Positions 56,174-64,000 of a stretch of DNA of 64,000 bases are shown one piece after another. Each line of letters opens with the position of its first letter. Position 1 is the stretch's first letter. The DNA comes from Platynereis dumerilii. Taxonomy: Eukaryota; Annelida; Polychaeta; Phyllodocida; Nereididae. The notes under the pieces were generated by a model. The model did not search any database, was not told the DNA's origin, and worked only from the letters and a program-made list of their open reading frames with translations. Made by a program: the position numbers and the translations under genes. The stretch is from the NCBI GenBank assembly GCA_026936325.1, contig JAPTHN010000148.1:434001-498000 (forward strand), given 5' to 3'.

Positions 56174-58841
56174 AATACCTATTATTGAACAAGCATTTAG
56201 TGATAAAGGTTATACCTCATACTTAAAATCAAGTGTTAATCCAGAAGAAACCTTATATGGTAGACCATACGGTGGTACTGGGTTTATATGTAAAAATGTT
56301 GATGGTGTATTCTTTCAAAATATTGTGATTGATAATGATAGGATCTCCCACCTCAATGTTATTCAACAAGGTACTGGTAGACAACTTTTAAGCATTTTTG
56401 GTGTGTACCTCCCGTATTACAATGGTACTGCTGATCAGTCAGCCTTATATGCTGAAACCCTTGATAAATTACAGAGTCTTATTGATGATTGTGATGGATC
56501 ACCGATTCTTATAATGGGAGATATGAATGCAAACCTTCCGTGTCATAATCAGTTAACAAGATATTGGTATCGTAGTCACCCCTTCACTAGTCATAGTCTG
56601 ATGTTACATGACTTTCTGGTCAATAATGAGTTATGTGTTACAAACTTTTTGTTTAATCAAAATGTTAATTATACTTATGAGAAAGGTAATTGTAAATCCT
56701 ACATTGACCATGTTTTTGTTTCAAAATATGTAGCCGATAGTATCATTGATTGTAAAATTGATAATGGTAGCTGGGCTGATGAAAGTGACCATCTCCCCAT
56801 TAGGACAATGTATCGTATTCAGTCAGATGCCAATGCCAGTAATAGTTATAATGGTACAAGTTCAGAGAAAACTCTGTGTCCTAAATATCCAAAACTTGAG
56901 TGGGATAATCCTGTACCCAGACAACATTATGTAAGCCATATCAATAATTCGCTGAATTCAGAACTGACTAGTGAATTACATGAATTGTCTCAAGTGACTA
57001 ATGCCGTCCAACTACAAAACATTGTTAATAAACTGTTTACTTCTTTGCTGAAAAGTTTGCTGATAGAACGGGTCAAAAACCTGATGTTGTTACTAAAGCT
57101 GAGGACGAAGTCACAGATAAATTTAAGAAAATTGAGTCATCGATTATCGATAGACAACCTTTTACTCCCAACCGAATTCGTAACTTTATTAAAAAACTTA
57201 AGCCTGGCAGAGCCGCAGGCTATGATGGTGTCACTTCCGAGCACCTAAAACACTCCATTGATACAAAATTTCCTGAAGTACTAAGTCTGACATTAAATGC
57301 ATGTGTCAAATATGGAATTCTTCCTCAATGCTTTAGAATTGGTGTTCTTATCCCAATAATAAAAAAGCCAAATTTAGATCCTTCGATCCCAACGAATTAT
57401 AGGCCAATAATATTATCCTCAATCTTCACAAAAATCCTAGAATATGCAATGTTAGAGAGTGCCTCGGACCATGTTTTTCATGACTTGCAGTTCGGCTTCA
57501 TAGAGGCCAGGGGTACTAATATGGCGATATGTACTGCTAAGGACACCATATCATATATCAATGCTAAAGGTACTACTGTCTATGCTTGCGCATTAGATGC
57601 AGAAAAAGCTTTTGATGGAGTCCCACATAGTATTTTATTGAAAAAAAGCCAAGGTGTTCTCCCAGATCACTGGTGGCGTATTTTATACACATGGTATAAG
57701 AGTATAAAAGCAGTTATCAAATGGAATGGTAATATGTCTGAGTCCTTTCCTATAGAGAAAGGTACACGGCAGGGTGGTTTGACCTCGCCATTACTTTTTA
57801 ACTTGTTATATCAAGAACTTGTAGACGATTTATCGAAATCAGAAGGTGGCATGAGAATCAATAACACTTGTTATAATGTATTTTGTTATGCTGATGATTT
57901 GCTGTTAGTAAGTACAACTGTTACAGGCCTTCAGGGCCTTATTGATAAGGCGAATGAGTATATTGTTAACCATGGTCTTTCATTCAATTCTAAAAAGTCT
58001 TCGTGTATTATACTTGGTAAAAATTATTTTGTAAAAGAACCAATATGGTCAATTAATGGCGATAGTATAAAAATATGCGATGACATTGATTACCTTGGTG
58101 CTGTGTTAGGCAATAGTAATAACGGCCACCTCCATAAGAGGGTCCAATCATGCCGAAGGTCTTTCTTTAATTTACAAAGTGTTGGTCTATGTAACAATGG
58201 TGTTAAGCCACAAGCAATATCATATGTATGGAAGACTGTGTTACAACCTATATTACTATACGGTAATGAGTGTTATAATCTGACAAATAGAGAATATTTT
58301 GACATTGGACGTTTACAGTCAAAACTTGTAAAGACGGCCTTAGGCCTGAGTAAATATCTCAGATCAACTCCATTGTTAGATGCTATGCGAATAAGCAGTA
58401 TTAGCGCTCTCATCATTGTAAATACCCTGCGCCTATTTAAGGCAGTGTTATTTAGCTCCACGAGAGCCAGGGATTTCTATACTTTTACATTTAGTCATAA
58501 CTTAACCGCAGGTAATCCGTTGAGTCAGAGGTTTGCCAAGGTTTGTCAACGTTACAATTTTAATACATTTAATTTACTATTTAATGATAAGGCTATTGCC
58601 CATTGTATCAAAGAGGTGAAAAGATTTCCTTCTAATGATGGTGTCATGGATAGTTGCTCTAATTTGCTTAGAAATTATTCGCCTAATGACAAAGAGATGT
58701 TAAAACTACTGTTGAGGTATTAGCCAGTGCCACACATAGTTTTTAAGTTATTTTAATTGTTTTACTTTTTATTGTCTACTCTTATTTGTATATTTTCTGT
58801 TTTCTTCTTTTGAAGGTTAATAAAATACAATACAATACAAT
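56174..58841 (+). mobile_element. 5'-truncated LINE in the tRNA array spacer, copy 1
   Basis: The array spacer is broken after TTGCACACTGA and resumes as TGATGCGAAAAG. ACTGA is repeated at both edges as a short target duplication. The 3' tail is (AATAC)n after GGTTAATAA. The endonuclease N-terminus is missing, so the copy is 5' truncated. It shares its exact 5' start with the copy at 63097. Confidence 0.9.
56183..58723 (+). CDS. LINE ORF2 (partial): APE endonuclease and reverse transcriptase, one frameshift
   Basis: The first part (to about 57045) reads from IPIIEQAFSDKGYTS and carries GDMNANLPCH, YIDHVFVSKY and ESDHLPI, i.e. the middle and C-terminal endonuclease motifs. A one-base shift near 57040-57055 moves the reading to the frame with KPGRAAGYDGV, NYRPIILSS, ALDAEKAFDG, TRQGGLTSP and YADDLLL. 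This RT part runs to the stop at 58723. The endonuclease start (the Asn-containing motif) is absent. It is unlike the LINE at 29.7-33.3 kb. CR1/L2-type tails of short repeats are compatible, but the clade is not assigned. An array tRNA-Val region upstream is open in the same frame by chance and does not belong to the protein. Confidence 0.88.
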
Positions 58842-58869
58842 ACTGATGCGAAAAGACACATTTCCGTAG

Positions 58870-58940
58870 GCATCAGTGGTTCAGTGGTAGAATGCTCGCC
58901 TGCCACGCGGGCGGCCCGGGTTCGATTCCCGGCCGATGCA
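58870..58940 (+). tRNA. tRNA-Gly(GCC), unit 3, acceptor variant
   Basis: GCATCAG in place of GCATCGG breaks acceptor pair 6-67. The T-loop is normal (GGTTCGATTCC). Confidence 0.8.
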
Positions 58941-59050
58941 TGGTTTGTTCCGCGGGGGTGTGACTGTTTGTCCTTTGGCATAATCAGGTCTCTTTCTACC
59001 ACTCCGGAATTTATAACTTGATTGAGCATTCTCTCCGCAAAAAAAGTGGT

Positions 59051-59126
59051 TGTCAGAAGTGGGATTCGTACGGAAGACCGGACTGCGACCTGAACGCAGC
59101 GCCTTAGACCGCTCGGCCATCCTGAC
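59051..59126 (-). pseudogene. tRNA-Leu(CAG), unit 3, T arm damaged
   Basis: GGGATTCGTACGGAAG replaces GGGATTCGAACCCACGCCCG then GAAG, a net loss of eight bases that removes half of the T stem. Confidence 0.88.
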
Positions 59127-59265
59127 TGCCAGGCAATGAAATTCACATGGAATATGACCCAGGTCCATTTCAACTGACACACCATGGGGAATTTTATTGG
59201 CCAAGTCAGGCATTATAGAGTGGTTCCAACATGTCGGATACCACACCTCCAAGCACCGCCGCAGG

Positions 59266-59337
59266 GGTTCCGTGGTGTAATGGTTAGCACTCTGGACTCT
59301 GAATCCAGCGATCCGAGTTCAAATCTCGGCGGGACCT
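59266..59337 (+). tRNA. tRNA-Gln(CTG), unit 3
   Basis: Consensus 72-nt gene. A small deletion (AAGTTCC) lies in the spacer just upstream. Confidence 0.93.
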
Positions 59338-59464
59338 GCAGTCACCTTTTGCAACTTGTATTATCAACTCTTTTTCTTTTGACATGATATTGAAATGCCA
59401 ACTTGAAATCTAGAGGAATTTTGACCACCTATCAAAATAAAACAGTGACACTTTAAAAACATAT

Positions 59465-59546
59465 CGCAGTCGACAGAATTCCAACCTGTGCGGGCAGAGC
59501 CCAACAGATTTCTAGTCTGTCGCCTTAACCACTCGGCCACGACTGC
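59465..59546 (-). pseudogene. tRNA-Ser(AGA), unit 3, T-arm changes
   Basis: CAGAATTCCAACCTG replaces CAGGATTCGAACCTG, hitting the T stem and the conserved loop C. The anticodon arm is intact. Confidence 0.7.
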
Positions 59547-59673
59547 CTACAACCCCAAACTAAAAAGAGCAAAAAACGTGCCATCGAGTGTCTTGCTCAT
59601 TACAGACAAATCCATGGTTGCTCTTGACAAGAAATATTTGCTCCTCCAGTCACAATTCACAGCCGAAACACCT

Positions 59674-59746
59674 TGATTCCACTGGGTTTCGAACCCAGGA
59701 CCTCTCGCGTGTTAGGCGAGCGTGATAACCACTACACTATGGAATC
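59674..59746 (-). tRNA. tRNA-Val(AAC), unit 3
   Basis: Consensus 73-nt gene. Confidence 0.93.
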
Positions 59747-59921
59747 ACATATTCACACTACATAATTGAGGCTTGGTTCCTACATCATCTTAGCTTTTTT
59801 CAGGAAGCCAATGAAGTCTGGATGTTCCATTTCCTCCAAACTGTCTCATGTTTCAGTCACACACCAATAATTTCACCTGCCAATTTCTTGCACACTGATG
59901 CGAAAAGACACATTTCCGTAG

Positions 59922-59992
59922 GCATCGGTGGTTCAGTGGTAGAATGCTCGCCTGCCATGCGGGCGGCCCGGGTTCGATTCCCGGCCGATGCA
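59922..59992 (+). tRNA. tRNA-Gly(GCC), unit 4
   Basis: Anticodon loop CTGCCAT in place of CTGCCAC; T-loop and acceptor are normal. Best-preserved Gly gene in the array. Confidence 0.9.
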
Positions 59993-60102
59993 TGGTTTGT
60001 TCCGCGGGGGTGTGACTGTTTGGCCATTGGCATAATCAGGTCTCTTTCTACCACTCTGGAATTTATAACTTGATTGAGCATTCTCTCTGCAAAAAAAGTG
60101 GT

Positions 60103-60186
60103 TGTCAGAAGTGGGATTCGAACCCACGCCCGGAAGACTGGACTGCGACCTGAACGCAGCGCCTTAGACCGCTCGGCCATCCTGAC
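60103..60186 (-). tRNA. tRNA-Leu(CAG), unit 4
   Basis: 84 nt with one variable-arm change (GAAGACTGG in place of GAAGACCGG). Anticodon arm intact. Confidence 0.9.
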
Positions 60187-60332
60187 TGCCAGGCAATGAA
60201 ATTCACATGGAATATGACCCAGGTCCATTTCAACTGACACACCATGGGGAATTTTATTGGCCAAGTCAGGCATTATAGAGTGGTTCCAAGTTCCAACATG
60301 TCGGATACCACACCTCCAAGCACTGCCGCAGG

Positions 60333-60404
60333 GGTTCCGTGGTGTAATGGTTAGCACTCTGGACTCTGAATCCAGCGATCCGAGTTCAAATCTCGGCGGG
60401 ACCT
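60333..60404 (+). tRNA. tRNA-Gln(CTG), unit 4
   Basis: Consensus 72-nt gene. Confidence 0.93.
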
Positions 60405-60531
60405 GCAGTCACCTTTTGCAACTTGTATTATCAACTCTTTTTCTTTTGACATGATATTGAAATGCCAACTTGAAATCTAGAGGAATTTTGACCACCTATC
60501 AAAATAAAACAGTGACACTTTAAAAACATAT

Positions 60532-60613
60532 CGCAGTCGACAGGATTCGAACCTGTGCGGGCAGAGCCCAACAGATTTCTAGTCTGTCGCCTTAACCACT
60601 CGGCCACGACTGC
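60532..60613 (-). tRNA. tRNA-Ser(AGA), unit 4
   Basis: Consensus 82-nt gene. Confidence 0.93.
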
Positions 60614-60740
60614 CTACAACCCCAAACTAAAAAGAGCAAAAAACGTGCCATCGAGTGTCTTGCTCATTACAGAGAAATCCATGGTTGCTCTTGACAAGAA
60701 ATATTTGCTCCTCCAGTCACAATTCACAGCCAAAACACCT

Positions 60741-60813
60741 TGATTCCACTGGGTTTCGAACCCAGGACCTCTCGCGTGTTAGGCGAGCGTGATAACCACT
60801 ACACTATGGAATC
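60741..60813 (-). tRNA. tRNA-Val(AAC), unit 4
   Basis: Consensus 73-nt gene. Confidence 0.93.
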
Positions 60814-60988
60814 ACATATTCACACTACATAATTGAGGCTTGGTTCCTACATCATCTTAGCTTTTTTCAGGAAGCCAATGAAGTCTGGATGTTCCATTTC
60901 CTCCAAACTGTCTCATGTTTCAGTCACACACCAATAATTTCACCTGCAATATTCTTGCACACTGATGCGAAAAGACACATTTCCGTAG

Positions 60989-61059
60989 GCATCGGTGGTT
61001 CAGTGGTAGAATGCTCGCCTGCCACGCGGGCGGCCCGGGTTTGATTCCCGGCCGATGCA
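60989..61059 (+). tRNA. tRNA-Gly(GCC), unit 5, T-loop variant
   Basis: Carries the same GGTTTGATTCC change as units 2 and 6. Confidence 0.8.
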
Positions 61060-61168
61060 TGGTTTGTTCCGCGGGGGTGTGACTGTTTGTCCTTTGGCAT
61101 AATCAGGTCTCTTTCTACCACTCCGGAATTTATAACTTGATTGAGCATTCTCTCTGCAAAAAAGTGGT

Positions 61169-61252
61169 TGTCAGAAGTGGGATTCGAACCCACGCCCGGA
61201 AGACCGGACTGCGACCTGAACGCAGCGCCTTAGACCGCTCGGCCATCCTGAC
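61169..61252 (-). tRNA. tRNA-Leu(CAG), unit 5
   Basis: Consensus 84-nt gene. Confidence 0.93.
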
Positions 61253-61398
61253 TGCCAGGCAATGAAATTCACATGGAATATGACCCAGGTCCATTTCAAC
61301 TGACACACCATGGGGAATTTTATTGGCCAAGTCAGGCATTATAGAGTGGTTCCAAGTTCCAACATGTCGGATACCACACCTCCAAGCACCGCCGCAGG

Positions 61399-61470
61399 GG
61401 TTCCGTGGTGTAATGGTTAGCACTCTGGACTCTGAATCCAGCGATCCGAGTTCAAATCTCGGCGGGACCT
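61399..61470 (+). tRNA. tRNA-Gln(CTG), unit 5
   Basis: Consensus 72-nt gene. Confidence 0.93.
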
Positions 61471-61596
61471 GCAGTCACCTTTGCAACTTGTATTATCAAC
61501 TCTTTTTCTTTTGACATGATATTGAAATGCAAACTTGAAATCTAGAGGAATTTTGACCACCTATCAAAATAAAACAGTGACACTTTAAAAACATAT

Positions 61597-61678
61597 CGCA
61601 GTCGACAGGATTCGAACCTGTGCGGGCAGAGCCCAACAGATTTCTAGTCTGTCGCCTTAACCACTCGGCCACGACTGC
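61597..61678 (-). tRNA. tRNA-Ser(AGA), unit 5
   Basis: Consensus 82-nt gene. Confidence 0.93.
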
Positions 61679-61805
61679 CTACAACCCCAAACTAAAAAGA
61701 GCAAAAAACGTGCCATCGAGTGTCTTGCTCATTACAGACAAATCCATGGTTGCTCTTGACAAGAAATATTTGCTCCTCCAGTCACAATTCACAGCCAAAA
61801 CACCT

Positions 61806-61878
61806 TGATTCCACTGGGTTTCGAACCCAGGACCTCTCGCGTGTTAGGCGAGCGTGATAACCACTACACTATGGAATC
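61806..61878 (-). tRNA. tRNA-Val(AAC), unit 5
   Basis: Consensus 73-nt gene. Confidence 0.93.
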
Positions 61879-62053
61879 ACATATTCACACTACATAATTG
61901 AGGCTTGGTTCCTACATCATCTTAGCTTTTTTCAGGAAGCCAATGAAGTCTGGATGTTCCATTTCCTCCAAACTGTCTCATGTTTCAGTCACACACCAAT
62001 AATTTCACCTGCAATATTCTTGCACACTGATGCGAAAAGACACATTTCCGTAG

Positions 62054-62124
62054 GCATCGGTGGTTCAGTGGTAGAATGCTCGCCTGCCACGCGGGCGGCC
62101 CGGGTTTGATTCCCGGCCGATGCA
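62054..62124 (+). tRNA. tRNA-Gly(GCC), unit 6, T-loop variant
   Basis: Same GGTTTGATTCC change as units 2 and 5. Confidence 0.8.
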
Positions 62125-62234
62125 TGGTTTGTTCCGCGGGGGTGTGACTGTTTGTCCTTTGGCATAATCAGGTCTCTTTCTACCACTCCGGAATTTATAA
62201 CTTGATTGAGCATTCTCTCTGCAAAAAAAGTGGT

Positions 62235-62318
62235 TGTCAGAAGTGGGATTCGAACCCACGCCCGGAAGACCGGACTGCGACCTGAACGCAGCGCCTTAGA
62301 CCGCTCGGCCATCCTGAC
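62235..62318 (-). tRNA. tRNA-Leu(CAG), unit 6
   Basis: Consensus 84-nt gene. Confidence 0.93.
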
Positions 62319-62464
62319 TGCCAGGCAATGAAATTCACATGGAATATGACCCAGGTCCATTTCAACTGACACACCATGGGGAATTTTATTGGCCAAGTCA
62401 GGCATTATAGAGTGGTTCCAAGTTCCAACATGTCGGATACCACACCTCCAAGCACCGCCGCAGG

Positions 62465-62536
62465 GGTTCCGTGGTGTAATGGTTAGCACTCTGGACTCTG
62501 AATCCAGCGATCCGAGTTCAAATCTCGGCGGGACCT
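62465..62536 (+). tRNA. tRNA-Gln(CTG), unit 6
   Basis: Consensus 72-nt gene. Confidence 0.93.
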
Positions 62537-62663
62537 GCAGTCACCTTTTGCAACTTGTATTATCAACTCTTTTTCTTTTGACATGATATTGAAATGCCAA
62601 CTTGAAATCAAGAGGATTTTTGACCACCTATCAAAATAAAACAGTGACACTTTAAAAACATAT

Positions 62664-62745
62664 CGCAGTTAACAGGATTCGAACCTGTGCGGGCAGAGCC
62701 CAACAGATTTCTAGTCTGTCGCCTTAACCACTCGGCCACGACTGC
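62664..62745 (-). tRNA. tRNA-Ser(AGA), unit 6, two acceptor changes
   Basis: CAGTTAACAGG on the plus strand adds a second change to the one seen in unit 2, giving a wobble and a mismatch in the acceptor stem. Possibly inactive. Confidence 0.75.
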
Positions 62746-62872
62746 CTACAACCCCAAACTAAAAAGAGCAAAAAATGTGCCATTGAGTGTCTTGCTCATT
62801 ACAGACAAATCCATGGTTGCTCTTGACAAGAAATATTTGCTCCTCCAGTCACAATTCACAGCCAAAACACCT

Positions 62873-62944
62873 TGATTCCACTGGGTTTCGAACCCAGGAC
62901 CTCTCGCGTGTTAGGCGAGCGTGATAACCCTACACTATGGAATC
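62873..62944 (-). pseudogene. tRNA-Val(AAC), unit 6, D-loop base deleted
   Basis: The same one-base deletion as unit 2 (ATAACCCTACAC). This shared mutation links the two LINE-bearing units. Confidence 0.75.
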
Positions 62945-63096
62945 ACATATTCACACTACATAATTGAGGCTTGGTTCCTACATCATCTTAGCTTTTTTCA
63001 GGAAGCCAATGAAGTCTGGATGTTCCATTTCCTCCAAACTGTCTCATGTTTCAGTCACACACCAATAATTTCACCTGCCAATTTCTTGCACACTGA

Positions 63097-64000
63097 AATA
63101 CCTATTATTGAACAAGCATTTAGTGATAAAGGTTATACCTCTTACTTAAAATCAAGTGTTAATCCAGAAGAAACCTTATATGGTAGACCGTACGGTGGTA
63201 CTGGGTTTATATGTAAAAATGTTGATGGTGTATTCTTTCAAAATATTGTTATTGATAATGATAGGATCTCCCACCTCAATGTTATTCAACAAGGTACTGG
63301 TAGACAACTTTTAAGCATTTTTGGTGTGTACCTCCCGTATTACAATGGTACTGCTGATCAGTCAGCCTTATATGCTGAAACCCTTGATAAATTACAGAGT
63401 CTTATTGATGATTGTGATGGATCACCGATTCTTATAATGGGAGATATGAATGCAAACCTTCCGTGTCATAATCAGTTAACAAGATATTGGTATCGTAGTC
63501 ACCCCTTCACTAGTCATAGTCTGATGTTACATGACTTTCTGGTCAATAATGAGTTATGTGTTACAAACTTTTTGTTTAATCAAAATGTTAATTATACTTA
63601 TGAGAAAGGTAATTGTAAATCCTACATTGACCATGTTTTTGTTTCAAAATATGTAGCCGATAGTATCATTGATTGTAAAATTGATAATGGTAGCTGGGCT
63701 GATGAAAGTGATCATCTCCCCATTAGGACAATGTATCGTATTCAGTCAGATGCCAATGCCAGTAATAGTTATAATGGTACAAGTTCAGAGAAAACTCTGT
63801 GTCCTAAATATCCAAAACTTGAGTGGGATAATCCTGTACCCAGACAACATTATGTAAGCCATATCAATAATTCGCTGAATTCAGAACTGACTAGTGAATT
63901 ACATGAATTGTCTCAAGTGACTAATGCCGTCCAACTACAAAACATTGTTAATAAACTGTTTACTTCTTTGCTGAAAAGTTTGCTGATAGAACGGGTCCAA
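63097..64000 (+). mobile_element. 5'-truncated LINE in the tRNA array spacer, copy 2 (runs off the window)
   Basis: It starts at the same base as the copy at 56174 (CACACTGA then AATACCTATTATTG) and matches it nearly base for base through the endonuclease region. It is cut by the window edge just where copy 1 has its frameshift. Only the endonuclease part is visible. Confidence 0.92.

Larger units (their letters stand above)
54160..63096. repeat. Tandem array of a ~1.07-kb unit with five tRNA genes, six units
   Basis: Unit order is Gly(+), Leu(-), Gln(+), Ser(-), Val(-), then a ~175-bp spacer with ACATAATTGAGGCTTGGTTC. Successive Gln genes are about 1067 bp apart (54475, 55542; 59266, 60333, 61399, 62465). 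Unit 1 is truncated at its left edge. A LINE interrupts the spacer after unit 2, and another copy follows unit 6. Spacers are nearly as alike as the genes, which points to ongoing homogenisation by unequal exchange or conversion. Confidence 0.95.

Noticed and set aside
54697-62875. Recurrent 62- to 166-residue frames across the tRNA array
   Set aside because: They read through tRNA genes and spacers and recur with every unit.
56174-63097. Two independent site-specific LINE insertions
   Set aside because: Identical truncation points and shared flanking mutations show one insertion later duplicated with the array.

Overview
The window is nuclear DNA from an animal. It shows spliced genes with GT-AG introns, APE-type LINEs, several tRNA-derived SINE families, many hAT and Harbinger-like MITEs, and a tandem tRNA gene array. 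The repeat types and the A/T-rich sequence suggest a marine invertebrate, perhaps a deuterostome, but nothing seen here fixes the taxon. No LTR element or virus-like element was recognised.

The host coding content is five spliced genes spread over 3.9-41.1 kb. Four are divergent paralogues: N1 at 10508-12500, N2 at 18325-21516, N3 on the minus strand at 25514-28583, and N4 at 36067-41127. Each encodes about 617-641 residues: a basic, NLS-like N-terminus, a P-loop NTPase core (GxPxxGK[ST], then hhhDQ[AV]N, then FTSG), and a C-terminal block (G[YF]D[YF]A[YF], then [LMV][QE]L[FL]x[VA]) that resembles the restriction-endonuclease-like nuclease end of Crinkler/RHS-type proteins. All four share one phase-2 intron just before the NTPase domain. 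The fifth gene (gene A, 3977-6796, 5' end not seen) has only phase-1 introns and ends in a D...QxK block that resembles a PD-(D/E)XK nuclease. The group is the best candidate in the window for an undescribed system. Its function is inferred, not shown.

Mobile DNA fills most of the rest. A family of non-autonomous Helentron-like elements (1394-3801, 27406-28060, 33992-35038, 36598-38291, 47493-51540 and an end at 1-199) has asymmetric terminal inverted repeats and a 14-bp palindrome next to its right end. Some copies carry arrays of a 128-bp repeat rich in AAGATGGC/GCCGCCAT motifs. One copy has an empty target site preserved 2 kb away in a tandem duplicate, which fixes its ends. Several hAT elements have intact 8-bp target duplications. 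Two Harbinger-like MITEs have TTA duplications. One LINE (29.7-33.3 kb, minus strand) is nearly full length.

From 54.2 kb to the right edge lies a tandem array of a unit of about 1.07 kb holding five tRNA genes: Gly-GCC(+), Leu-CAG(-), Gln-CTG(+), Ser-AGA(-), Val-AAC(-). A 5'-truncated LINE sits in the spacer after unit 2, and another copy after unit 6. The two share the same truncation point and the same flanking mutations, so the LINE was copied with the array as part of a repeat of about 6.9 kb. Decayed single array units also lie at 7.2, 13.7 and 24.4 kb; in two of them only the tRNA-Ser gene is still perfect.
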